DNA from: M55B167 sp964406095
Lineage (GTDB): Bacteria > Verrucomicrobiota > Kiritimatiellia > RFP12 > UBA1067
Assembly: GCA_964406095.1 (NCBI GenBank)
Contig: CAYOQJ010000079.1
Coordinates: 1 to 64,000 of the forward strand
DNA: 64,000 nucleotides
Reading direction: 5' to 3'
Shown piece after piece: positions 36,594 through 45,366 of this stretch (within the stretch, counting starts at the first letter, position 1; each line of letters begins with the position of its first letter). A model generated the notes under the pieces. That model was not told where the DNA came from. It ran no database searches and saw only the letters and a list, made by a program, of their open reading frames with translations. Both the position numbers and the translations under genes were made by a program.

Positions 36594-37820
36594 TTAGCGT
36601 TTAAGCACCTTGCTGATCCGTGTCATGGCCTTTTCGACATTTTCACGGCTGTTGAACGCGCTGATCCGAATGAATCCTCTACCGCATCTGCCGAAACCGG
36701 CACCGGGGGTGGTTACGACAGCGGCGCGGTTCAGCAGGCGATCAAAGAATTTCCAGGAATCACGGTGAGCATCGATCCAAATATAGGGACTGTTTTTACC
36801 GCCGGTGACGGGATATTCCAAGGAGAGCATTGTTTCACGGACAATTGCGGCGTTTGCCAGATAGAAATCAATCAGACCACGCACCTGTTCTTTGCCTGCA
36901 GGCGAGTAAACCGCTTCGGCTGCGCGTTGTACCGGGTAGGAGACGCCGTTGAATTTGGTTGAGTGACGTCTGTTCCACATAGCGTGCAGCGCGACCGGTT
37001 CACCTGAGCGCGTGAAACCCTGCAGATTCTTAGGCACCACGGTATAGGCGCAGCGGGTTCCCGTAAACCCGGCTACCTTCGAAAAACTGCGGAATTCAAT
37101 AGCTACATCTCGGGCACCCTCTATTTCATAGATGCTGTGTGGTATCTCAGGATCACGAATAAAGGCTTCATAAGCGGCGTCAAAACAGATGAGCGCCTTG
37201 TTCTCCCGTGCGTAATCCACCCATTTTTTCAACTCAGTGCGGGTGGCGGTGGCGCCGGTCGGGTTGTTGGGAAAACAGAGATAGATCAGATCAACCGGCT
37301 GCTCAGGCAAAGATGGAATAAAATTGTTCTCTGTGGTACATGGCAGATATATCAGCTTTTTGTAGCGACCGCGTGCGCACTTGCCTGTACGACCTGCCAT
37401 GACATTGGTGTCAACGTAAACGGGATAGACTGGATCGGAGACAGCCACAGTGATGCGTGTGCTGAAAAGCTCCTGGATGTTGCCGGTGTCACATTTGGCG
37501 CCATCACTGACAAATATCTCATCAGGCGCGATCTCGGCACCGCGTGCTTGAAAATCATGACGGGCGATAGCTTCACGCAGGAAGTCGTAGCCCTGCTCCG
37601 GACCGTATCCGCGGAAGGTTGCACGCTCTGCTAGCTCATCAACCGCCTGATGCATCGCCGCGACACAAGCTGGCGGCAGCGGTTCGGTCACATCGCCTAT
37701 CCCAAGGCGTATCAGCTCTTTGTCGGGATTGGCCTGTTGGTAGTTTTTAACTCTCTTAGCGATGTCGGAAAAGAGGTAGGATGCTTCAAGTTTCATATAG
37801 TTTTCATTAACGATTATCAT
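36594..37820 (-). CDS. dapL: LL-diaminopimelate aminotransferase
   Basis: 408 residues from ATG 37820 (AAAGGAT upstream; the longer frame overlaps the upstream gene). PLP enzyme converting tetrahydrodipicolinate to LL-diaminopimelate in one step, for lysine and peptidoglycan. Diagnostic strands: NENYMKLEASYLFSDIAKRV at the start, LIRLGIGDVTEPLP, YGPEQGYDFLREAI, SDGAKCDTGNIQELF, FPNNPTGATATR and the PLP-lysine FRSFSKVAGFTGTRCAY. The DapL route is typical of Chlamydiae, other PVC members and plants, which supports the taxonomic placing. It lies between the acyltransferase and the solute-binding protein on one strand. Confidence 0.96.
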   Translation of the reverse strand: MIIVNENYMKLEASYLFSDIAKRVKNYQQANPDKELIRLGIGDVTEPLPPACVAAMHQAVDELAERATFRGYGPEQGYDFLREAIARHDFQARGAEIAPDEIFVSDGAKCDTGNIQELFSTRITVAVSDPVYPVYVDTNVMAGRTGKCARGRYKKLIYLPCTTENNFIPSLPEQPVDLIYLCFPNNPTGATATRTELKKWVDYARENKALICFDAAYEAFIRDPEIPHSIYEIEGARDVAIEFRSFSKVAGFTGTRCAYTVVPKNLQGFTRSGEPVALHAMWNRRHSTKFNGVSYPVQRAAEAVYSPAGKEQVRGLIDFYLANAAIVRETMLSLEYPVTGGKNSPYIWIDAHRDSWKFFDRLLNRAAVVTTPGAGFGRCGRGFIRISAFNSRENVEKAMTRISKVLKR

Positions 37821-37879
37821 AATGGATTTATCCTTTCGTCGTTTTTTTTGATTTAAATCATCCGGGTTGATCCGCGTTT

Positions 37880-38815
37880 TCATCTAGCGGGAGGTTGTTT
37901 TCTTTTGACAGGGGTCAATACCCAGCGTTTGTTATACCAAAACCATTGTTCGGGTTCACTGCGTATAAAAGCATCGATCTGACTGATCACTTTCTGCGTC
38001 ATATTTCTGATATTCTCATCTTTGGTCAGTGCGGGATCCGGCATAATTGTCTCAAAACGTTCGCCCGTGTGATTCGCCAATCCATAACGCTTGAATACGG
38101 CTGGTATGATCGGTACATTGGCAGTCAGCGCAAACTGAGCCATGCCACGTCCAAGATTGGCATTGCCACCGAGGAAGTGGATTTCCAGATCGGGTTCGTA
38201 CATGCGTACATCCGGCAGTATCGCCAGAACATGCCCCTGTCGTAAAAGACGTAACAGCCGTTTCAGCGTGCCACTTGCGCCACGATCAAGCATAATCATG
38301 CCGTTTTCACGCTGACGGTTGATCCAACGGTTGACCAGTGGATTCTTTTGCTTGCCGCCGATACTAATCATAGGAATGCCGTATTGGTGGCAGGCCCATC
38401 CAGCTAAATCCCAGTTGCCGGTATGCGGTACCGCGATGATCGCGCCGCCGTGTTCTTTGATGATGGTGTGAACCTCGGCGATCTTTGCGCTGAAATCCGG
38501 TATATGTGTGTCGATCCAGTGTCTGTCGATGCGGTTGGCACGCATCATCTCAATTATATTCAATATCAGGTTACGCAGTGAGATTCTGGCAATAAACAGG
38601 GCACGTCTGCGTGAAAGTGCTTCTCCGAAAACCGCTTGCAGCCGACGGAGTGTCTCCTTTCTTCGAAAACGGATAACATGAAACATGAAACGGGCGATAC
38701 CGCAGCCGACCAGCAGGGCACAACGGTAAGGCAACCCATTGCAGAGCAACGCGAAGAATCGCAACACTGCGTATTCAGCTATGTGTTTAAGTCGATAACG
38801 CATAAAAAAAAACAT
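37880..38815 (-). CDS. Lipid A-type lysophospholipid acyltransferase
   Basis: 311 residues from ATG 38815, or 307 from ATG 38803; neither has a clear ribosome site. N-terminal hydrophobic segments (10-45) place it at the inner membrane. The LpxL/LpxM family catalytic motif H127-TGNW-D132 (numbered from 38803), the RGASGTLKRLLR strand, ILPDVR and the ALTANVPIIPAVFKR region are visible. Adds a secondary acyl chain to lipid A, pointing to a Gram-negative outer membrane. It is 60 bases upstream of dapL, first gene of the minus-strand unit, and diverges from sppA. Confidence 0.9.
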   Translation of the reverse strand: MFFFMRYRLKHIAEYAVLRFFALLCNGLPYRCALLVGCGIARFMFHVIRFRRKETLRRLQAVFGEALSRRRALFIARISLRNLILNIIEMMRANRIDRHWIDTHIPDFSAKIAEVHTIIKEHGGAIIAVPHTGNWDLAGWACHQYGIPMISIGGKQKNPLVNRWINRQRENGMIMLDRGASGTLKRLLRLLRQGHVLAILPDVRMYEPDLEIHFLGGNANLGRGMAQFALTANVPIIPAVFKRYGLANHTGERFETIMPDPALTKDENIRNMTQKVISQIDAFIRSEPEQWFWYNKRWVLTPVKRKQPPAR

Positions 38816-38935
38816 TCTAGCAGGAGTATAACAAAATTTCGAGTGTAAAAAGAGATATGCGAAAACCGGTTTAGGTTTGATAAGAGGATGTTTTTTTGTT
38901 TAAATCAACCTGTTTATTTTGAAAGGGATACTTAT

Positions 38936-39991
38936 ATGAGTGAAGTGGACAGGGGAAGACGCTCTTTAGGCTGCGGATACGGATGCCTGCTGCTACTGGC
39001 GGTTTTTGCGGGGATTTTCGCCGCATTTTTCGCGCTGTTCTGGTTCGGTGTGCAGCGCGGAGCTTTTGAGACGAGTGAGTTTCAACGTCAGTTTGCCGGT
39101 GCCGTTCAATATGGTGGCTATGATCAGTTTCCAAGGATGACGGAAAAGTGGAGCTCTGGTTCCGGCACCACCAAGGTTGTGCGAATTCCCGTTTACGGCA
39201 TGATAATGTTTGCGCAGCAGGGTATGTGGGGTGCCCGCGGTGCTGAAAGTGTCCTGCGCTCAATCAGGCGGGCCACCCATGATCTCCAGGTAAAGGCGAT
39301 CATACTGGAGGTCAATAGCGGCGGTGGCGGGATCACGGCCAGCGATATAATTTACAAAGAACTGCAGGACTTCAAACAGGTCGATCCTGAACGCAGAATC
39401 GTGACCGTGATGGGTGATATCGCCGCATCGGGAGCCTATTACATTTCACTGCCATCGGATTGTATCATTGCGCATCCTACAACTGTGACCGGTTCAATCG
39501 GTGTGATTATGCAATCATACAATATCAAAGAGCTTGCAGCTAAACTGGGCATCAGGGACATTACTGTCAAATCCGGTGAAAATAAGGATTTCTTCAATCC
39601 CTTTAAGGATATCGACCCTGAACAGGTTGCTATCATGCAACAGGTTATCGAAAGGATGCACCAACGTTTTATTACTCTGGTTTCAGAGAATCGCGACCTT
39701 TCAAGGGATGCGGTTGCTGAATTGGCGGATGGTCGTGTTTTTTTGGCGGATGAAGCGGTGAGCAACGGTTTGATCGACGAAATTGGTTATTATCAGAGTG
39801 CCGAAGCGAAGGTTGCAGAGTTGCTGGATGTTGAAAAGGTGAAAGTTTACCGTTATGAGGAGCAACTCTCGCTCGGTGATATTTTCAGGGGAGGGCCGGG
39901 TATCGGTACCCGCTTGCATGAATTGCTGCGTGGTGAAACGTCCGCCTCCGGTTTGATGTATCTCTGGCAGCCCTTCGCTGTCGGCGAGTGA
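38936..39991 (+). CDS. sppA: Signal peptide peptidase SppA, 36K-type
   Basis: 351 residues from ATG 38936, set by GAAAGGG upstream. One N-terminal TM helix (residues 14-38), then an S49 protease domain facing the periplasm. Motifs: VNSGGGG, the nucleophile S165 in GDIAASGAYY, TTVTGSIGVIM, and the general base K217 in SGENKDFF. It has the single-domain (short) architecture of Gram-positive and many PVC enzymes rather than the E. coli double form. Degrades cleaved signal peptides. It precedes murC-murB by 42 bases and may be transcribed with the cell-wall cluster. Confidence 0.94.
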   Translation: MSEVDRGRRSLGCGYGCLLLLAVFAGIFAAFFALFWFGVQRGAFETSEFQRQFAGAVQYGGYDQFPRMTEKWSSGSGTTKVVRIPVYGMIMFAQQGMWGARGAESVLRSIRRATHDLQVKAIILEVNSGGGGITASDIIYKELQDFKQVDPERRIVTVMGDIAASGAYYISLPSDCIIAHPTTVTGSIGVIMQSYNIKELAAKLGIRDITVKSGENKDFFNPFKDIDPEQVAIMQQVIERMHQRFITLVSENRDLSRDAVAELADGRVFLADEAVSNGLIDEIGYYQSAEAKVAELLDVEKVKVYRYEEQLSLGDIFRGGPGIGTRLHELLRGETSASGLMYLWQPFAVGE

Positions 39992-40033
39992 GATTATCTT
40001 CCATTTGACGGAGTGGGGTTCAGGGGTTTGCGC

Positions 40034-42310
40034 ATGCGGTTCGCCCAGGGTCAATATGTACACATGGTGGGCATTTGCGGAGTCGGCATGGCCGGACTGG
40101 CGCGTCTGCTGCATGCGCACGGTTGTGTTGTCAGTGGTTGTGATGTCGAGCTGAACACATTGGCGGATGATTTGCGCGAAAGCGGTGTGGCTGTGGCGCA
40201 GGGGCACGCTTTGGAGCATATTGACTATCTGCCGGACGATGCGGTGATTGTGGTTACACCGGCTGTGCCAGCTGATGAAGATGAGCTTCTTGGTGCCCGT
40301 CGGCGTGGACTGGAAATTTTTTCGCGAGGCCAGGTGCTGGCTGCATTGACTTCTGTGCGTGACAGTGTGGCCATCTGCGGAACACATGGAAAAACCACTA
40401 CCAGCTGTTTCACCGCCCGCCTTTTTCAAGAACTGGGTGCGAATCCCGACTGGTGTATCGGCGGCTGCACTGTGACACTCGGAACGGTTGCCGGGGCGGA
40501 TCATAACGATCTGCTGATTGCAGAGGCGGACGAAAGCGACGGCACTCTGCGTTGTTATTCGCCTGTGACAACTGTTCTGCTCAATGTCGATATCGATCAT
40601 CTGGAACATTTTACGGGAGAGTCAGAGCTGATTGCATGTTACAGTATGGCAGTTCGGCAGACCAGGGATGTGGTTTGCGTAAATCGTGATGACCAACGTG
40701 CCTGGCGTATCGCACAGGATTACGACGGCGGCACCCTGAGCTTTGGGTTTCACGCGGAGGCGCGGCTGCGGGCAATTGAGATAGATGTTTCCGGCAACCT
40801 CTCCGGTTTCAAAGTAATTTACGACGGTTGTGAGAGTGCACCGATCAGAATCGGTGTGGGGGGGCGGCACAATATCACCAATGCTCTGGGTGCGGTGGCG
40901 GCGGCACTGTCGCGCGGTTTCGATCTGCATGCGATTTGCGCGGCGTTGCCGCAGGCTTGCAATGAGTTGCCGATCCGCCGCTTTGAGTCAATAGGGGCGC
41001 TTGATGGTGTGCGCTATGTAGCTGACTACGCACATCACCCAACTGAAATTCGCGTTGCGACAGGCATGGCGCTTGACTGCGCGGCACTCCGGGTTGTGAC
41101 AGTATTCCAACCGCATCGTTATACCCGCACACGTGCATTAGGAGCTGATTTTCCTGAGGCATTCGCTGGAGTGGATGAAGTTGTGTTGCTGCCGGTGTAT
41201 GCGGCATCGGAGCAACCGCTGCGCGGCGGTTGTGCCTGCAACCTCTATGCCGCTTTCAGAGAGCACCTGCCCCAGCTGCTACTAACCTATACCTCCGGAT
41301 TGGAAGAGTGTGCCGGTTATCTCCGGCGCAGCTGCCGCAGTGGTGATCTGGTGATGCTGATCGGTGCTGGCGATGTAATAAAGTTGAAACAGATGATTTT
41401 CACCGATGCGGCTTCGATTGACGGAGAGTTTTATCAGACTCTGGCTCAACTGGCCGGTGAATCGTTCAGTCAGGTTGCGCAATTGACCGGATTCTCGGTT
41501 TTCCCAACACGCGGCACTGGAAATGCGGTTTACGTACATTCTACGACGACACTTCAACGGGTTGTCGAGTTATGCCGCAAATTCAAGGTCAAGTGCCGCC
41601 CTGCCGGGCTAGGATTCAACACGCTCATCAGTGACTGTGGTTACGATGGTCTGCTTGTGCGGCTTGCCGGCGATGAGTTTGAAAGTGTTGTCATAAACGG
41701 AACTCGGGTGCGAGCTGGCGGCGGTGTCAGTGCTGCGCGGCTGCTTGACGCTCTGCAGGGCGCCGGTCTGACCGGCTTGGAGTTTATGGAGGGTATTCCC
41801 GGAACTTTGGGAGGATGGCTTGCAATGAATGCCGGAGCGCACGGTAATCAACTGGGTGACCACGTGAAGGAGCTTGAAATGGTCACCTTCGATGGCAGAG
41901 CGGTGAGTCGCGGCGCGGATGAGTGCGGTTTTGAATATCGAAATTGCCGGGCATTGGAAAATGCTTTTGCGGTCGGCTGTACACTTGAGTTGCAAAAAAC
42001 AGACCAAAGTGAGGTTGCAAGTGCCCGCCGCGAGATTCGCAATCGGCGTATTCCGCTGCAAGGATTGCGAACGGCGGGCTCTGTTTTCAAGAATCCGCCT
42101 GGCGATTATGCCGGACGTCTGCTTGAAAATTCCGGCTGCAAAGCATTGCGTGTAGGTGGTGCCTTTGTTACCGATTTTCACGCCAATATAGTGGCTGTCG
42201 ACGACACAGGCACAGCTTCGGATGTTATGGCACTGGTGCAAATTATGCGTGAACGTGTCAGATTTGATGCCAAGGTAGAGTTGCAATGTGAGATCAAAGG
42301 AGTCTGGTGA
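40034..42310 (+). CDS. murC-murB: MurC-MurB fusion
   Basis: 758 residues from ATG 40034 (AGGGG upstream; a GTG at 40013 is an alternative). Residues 1-455 are UDP-N-acetylmuramate:L-alanine ligase: GICGVGMAGLA dinucleotide-like loop, ATP loop GTHGKTT near 116-122, EADESDGTLRCY, and DYAHHPTEI. Residues of about 460-758 are UDP-N-acetylenolpyruvoylglucosamine reductase: FAD strand AGLGFNTLISD, EFMEGIPGTLGGWLAMNAGAHG, and the catalytic S683 in GSVFKNPPGD. The fusion joins two consecutive early peptidoglycan steps (MurB makes the substrate of MurC), with the order of domains reversed relative to the pathway. MurB/MurC fusions are known in Verrucomicrobia-type bacteria. Ends overlapping the ddl start. 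Confidence 0.96.
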   Translation: MRFAQGQYVHMVGICGVGMAGLARLLHAHGCVVSGCDVELNTLADDLRESGVAVAQGHALEHIDYLPDDAVIVVTPAVPADEDELLGARRRGLEIFSRGQVLAALTSVRDSVAICGTHGKTTTSCFTARLFQELGANPDWCIGGCTVTLGTVAGADHNDLLIAEADESDGTLRCYSPVTTVLLNVDIDHLEHFTGESELIACYSMAVRQTRDVVCVNRDDQRAWRIAQDYDGGTLSFGFHAEARLRAIEIDVSGNLSGFKVIYDGCESAPIRIGVGGRHNITNALGAVAAALSRGFDLHAICAALPQACNELPIRRFESIGALDGVRYVADYAHHPTEIRVATGMALDCAALRVVTVFQPHRYTRTRALGADFPEAFAGVDEVVLLPVYAASEQPLRGGCACNLYAAFREHLPQLLLTYTSGLEECAGYLRRSCRSGDLVMLIGAGDVIKLKQMIFTDAASIDGEFYQTLAQLAGESFSQVAQLTGFSVFPTRGTGNAVYVHSTTTLQRVVELCRKFKVKCRPAGLGFNTLISDCGYDGLLVRLAGDEFESVVINGTRVRAGGGVSAARLLDALQGAGLTGLEFMEGIPGTLGGWLAMNAGAHGNQLGDHVKELEMVTFDGRAVSRGADECGFEYRNCRALENAFAVGCTLELQKTDQSEVASARREIRNRRIPLQGLRTAGSVFKNPPGDYAGRLLENSGCKALRVGGAFVTDFHANIVAVDDTGTASDVMALVQIMRERVRFDAKVELQCEIKGVW

Positions 42311-43206
42311 TGCTTAAAGTTGCTGTGTTAATGGGGGGGACTTCGCAGGAGCGAGAGATATCAATTAAATCAGGCCAGGCTGTGGCAGCGGCACTGGAAC
42401 GCAAGGGTTATCAGACGCTGTCGGTTGTTCTGAATGAGGATAGTCTGACCGCATTGCCTGATGGTGTCGATGCTGTTTTTATCGCTCTGCATGGCGGTTA
42501 TGGTGAAAACGGCGGAGTTCAGGCTGATCTGGATGCACGCGGCATAGCCTACACAGGGTCGGGTGTCGCTGCCAGCCGTCTGGCAATGGACAAAATTGCT
42601 ACCAAAAAACTGCTGGCTGCTGCCGATATTCCCACAGCCGAGTGGGAGGTTTTAAGATGCGGTCAAGCATTGCGCAAGTTAAATTTTCCGGTTGTTGTGA
42701 AACCGCCCCGTGAGGGCTCCAGTGTGGGGGTTGCCAAAGTGAACGCGGCTGACGAACTGCCGATTGCTTTGTCTGCAGCCTGTGCAGCCGATGCGCTGGG
42801 TGAGGCTTTGGTCGAACGCTACATTGCGGGGCGTGAATGGACTGTTGGCATCATCGGTGAAGAGGTGTTGCCAGTGGTGGAGATTTTGGCACCGGATGGC
42901 TGGTATGGATTTGAAGCAAAATATACCCAGGGCCTTTCACATTTCGGGTTTCCTGATCCAAAAGCCGAGGCTCCGCTGATCGACGAAGCGCAACGCCGGG
43001 CACTCTTAGCATACGATGTTCTGGGGTGCCGAGGGGTGGCCCGTGTGGATTTTCGCATAACTCCGGACGGCACCTGTTCGGTGCTGGAGTTAAACACCGT
43101 TCCGGGAATGACATCAACCAGTCTTCTGCCGCGTGCGGCAGCTCGAGCCGGTCTGGATTTTGATGATCTCTGTTCAAAGCTGGTTGAGTTATCAGCCCAC
43201 GATTGA
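42310..43206 (+). CDS. ddl: D-alanine--D-alanine ligase
   Basis: 298 residues from ATG 42310, which overlaps the murC-murB stop (TGATG); GTG 42307 is also in frame. ATP-grasp ligase making D-Ala-D-Ala for murein. Motifs: VLMGGTSQEREISIKSG at the start, ALHGGYGENGGVQ, TGSGVAASRLAMDK, KPPREGSSVGVAKV, and the metal-binding end with CRGVARVDFR, ELNTVPGMT. Tight coupling to murC-murB and followed by ftsQ is standard dcw-cluster order. Confidence 0.97.
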   Translation: MLKVAVLMGGTSQEREISIKSGQAVAAALERKGYQTLSVVLNEDSLTALPDGVDAVFIALHGGYGENGGVQADLDARGIAYTGSGVAASRLAMDKIATKKLLAAADIPTAEWEVLRCGQALRKLNFPVVVKPPREGSSVGVAKVNAADELPIALSAACAADALGEALVERYIAGREWTVGIIGEEVLPVVEILAPDGWYGFEAKYTQGLSHFGFPDPKAEAPLIDEAQRRALLAYDVLGCRGVARVDFRITPDGTCSVLELNTVPGMTSTSLLPRAAARAGLDFDDLCSKLVELSAHD

Positions 43207-43239
43207 TATTATAAGAAATGGATCAACACGGACATCGCA

Positions 43240-44148
43240 GTGAAATTTGAGTTACTCAGAAATATTTTCAGATCAGGCGGAAAATCCGCGGCACCGCAAA
43301 ACGCAAAAAACAGCGCACGGGCAAAATCCCGCTCGCGTCGCGGTGGTCGTCGCGGTTCGGAAATGCCATCTTGGGTCAGAAAGGTATTGAAATTCAGTGC
43401 GGTGCTTCTGACCGTAATCCTGATTTTGGCGGTGTTACAGCAAGCTTTTTACAGCTTTTACTTTCGTTCGAACTCCCTGTTTGTCCTCAAGGATACAAAG
43501 AAGAATGTCAATATAGATACTGGCAAAACGGTAACCTCCGATCTGATCAAAGAGTTTTTGGGCATTCAGGAGGGTGTCAACCTCTTTTCGATCGATGTTG
43601 ATGCCAAGCGGACTGAGCTGTTGCGTATAGCACCCAGCATCAAGGATATTGTGATTGTCAGACGTATGCCCGATATTTTAGATGTTTCCATTATCGAAAG
43701 AGATCCGGTGGTGTGTATCGGTCAGGATGGACGGGTTGCTGATGAAGCGGGCGTTGTTTTTGTGCGCTATAAAAACACCGATGGACTGCCGATAATAATT
43801 CACTCTTCCGGCAACAGGAAGGCCCGGCCGGGTGACCGCCTGAGCGCGATGGATTTGGCGGCGGTTAAGTTGGTTGCATCCACTTTCCGCCCTGAGTGCA
43901 AATTACGTATGCACACCCTCGATTCATCATTCACCCGGTATATAAAACTCACATTTCATGATGGACGTACGGCTAAAATAGCCTGGCAGGATATGACGGA
44001 GTTTAATAAAAACTCATACCGCAAGATGATCAGGCAGTATGATAATCTGGTACAGTGTATGATTTCAGATGTCGGAAAAATACATTATGCCTGGGATGCC
44101 CAGCTCGAACGACGTATCTTCGGAAAACGACGCAATTTCACAGAGTAG
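43240..44148 (+). CDS. ftsQ: Cell division protein FtsQ/DivIB
   Basis: 302 residues, GTG start. A 45-residue basic cytoplasmic tail (SRSRRGGRRGSEMPSW) leads into one TM helix (about 48-70). A POTRA domain follows (FVLKDTKKNVNIDTGK, then FSIDVDAKRTELLRIAPSIKDIVIVRRMPD region) and a beta domain with IIERDPVVCIG. Links the Z ring to septal synthesis in the FtsQLB complex. The sequence is weakly conserved, as usual; the assignment rests on topology plus position between ddl and ftsA. FtsB and FtsL are not in the window. Confidence 0.85.
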   Translation: MKFELLRNIFRSGGKSAAPQNAKNSARAKSRSRRGGRRGSEMPSWVRKVLKFSAVLLTVILILAVLQQAFYSFYFRSNSLFVLKDTKKNVNIDTGKTVTSDLIKEFLGIQEGVNLFSIDVDAKRTELLRIAPSIKDIVIVRRMPDILDVSIIERDPVVCIGQDGRVADEAGVVFVRYKNTDGLPIIIHSSGNRKARPGDRLSAMDLAAVKLVASTFRPECKLRMHTLDSSFTRYIKLTFHDGRTAKIAWQDMTEFNKNSYRKMIRQYDNLVQCMISDVGKIHYAWDAQLERRIFGKRRNFTE

Positions 44149-44157
44149 GAGATAACA

Positions 44158-45363
44158 TTGAAAAAAGACCCGATAGCTGTGCTGGAAGTAGGCACATCCC
44201 GCACAGTTGTTTGTGTGGGAGAACCCGACGACAACGGTAATATCCGATTGACCGGCATGGGCAGTTTCCCAACTAACGGAGTGCGCAAAGGCCAGATAAT
44301 CGATTTTAAAAAGGTCGCCAACGGAGTTGAGGCGGCCCGTGTGCAGGCAGAGGATGAATCGGAAATAAATATCTGGCAGGTGCATCTGGCGGTGGCCGGC
44401 GCGCATATCACTGCGCAGCCGCACATGGAAAGAGTTGCCATCCAGGCGGTAGATAAAATTGTTTCATCCGATGACATTGAGGAGCTGGATGATATTCTGA
44501 GTGAACCGGTGCTGGATGCAGAGCGCGTTTTGCTGCATACTTTGAACCAATACTGGGATGTCGATGACCAGAACGGCATTGCCAATCCGGAAGGTATGCG
44601 ATGTAATATGCTGTCGCGCAACGCTCTGGTTGTCAGCGGGCTGCAGAATCGCGTGGATAATTTCAAGCAGGTGGTAGCCGATCTAAAGATGGATGTGGTT
44701 GATGTTGTTTTTGATGGTGTGGCGGCTTCGCGGGCGGTTCTCAGCACCGCGCAGAAACGCGATGGTGTCGTGCTGATTGATCTCGGGGCAGGTACCACCT
44801 CGGTCATGGTTTTTCAGAATCAGGTGGTTACAGAGCTCTTTTGTCTTGGGGTTGGAGGTGACCACGTGACATACGATATCGCCTGCGGTTTCAATATAAA
44901 CTGGGCCAAAGCCGAAGAGATCAAATGTAAATTCGGGCGCGCCACTTTGGATGCGCAATCTGCTCAGGAACGTATTAAAATTCCAGGACGTGAAACTTTT
45001 GGGCCTGATTCGATCAATGCCAAGTCACTCCAGGTCATTATCAATGCCCGCATGGATGAGATATTTAAAATTACTAAAGACCGTCTGCAGGAAGCAGGCT
45101 TGATGTTCAATCTTGGTGCAGGTCTGGTACTGACCGGCGGTGGTGCGGCACTCACTGATATTGAAAGTCTCGCACAACGGGTTTTCAATTTGCCCTGCCA
45201 TAAGGGTAAAATCCTCAATGTTGACGGTTTTTCCGAATACGGTGATCCCGAGTCCTACGCAACTGTTGCGGGATTGCTCCGATATGCGTACGATGCGTTG
45301 GAAACGAAGAAAAATAGCAGAGGAATCTGGGGCAGGTTCTCCGAAAAATTCCTGGGAAAATAA
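44158..45363 (+). CDS. ftsA: Cell division protein FtsA
   Basis: 401 residues, TTG start at 44158, nine bases after the ftsQ stop with AGGAGA just upstream. Actin-like ATPase that tethers FtsZ to the membrane. Visible: phosphate-1 strand AVLEVGTSRTVVCVGE, 1C-domain region VHLAVAGAHI, phosphate-2 LIDLGAGTTSVMVF, adenosine motif GLVLTGGGAALTDIE, and the C-terminal amphipathic membrane helix RGIWGRFSEKFLGK. Its FtsZ-binding face should recognise the conserved C-terminal peptide that the neighbouring FtsZ still has. Confidence 0.94.
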   Translation: MKKDPIAVLEVGTSRTVVCVGEPDDNGNIRLTGMGSFPTNGVRKGQIIDFKKVANGVEAARVQAEDESEINIWQVHLAVAGAHITAQPHMERVAIQAVDKIVSSDDIEELDDILSEPVLDAERVLLHTLNQYWDVDDQNGIANPEGMRCNMLSRNALVVSGLQNRVDNFKQVVADLKMDVVDVVFDGVAASRAVLSTAQKRDGVVLIDLGAGTTSVMVFQNQVVTELFCLGVGGDHVTYDIACGFNINWAKAEEIKCKFGRATLDAQSAQERIKIPGRETFGPDSINAKSLQVIINARMDEIFKITKDRLQEAGLMFNLGAGLVLTGGGAALTDIESLAQRVFNLPCHKGKILNVDGFSEYGDPESYATVAGLLRYAYDALETKKNSRGIWGRFSEKFLGK

Positions 45364-45366
45364 TTT

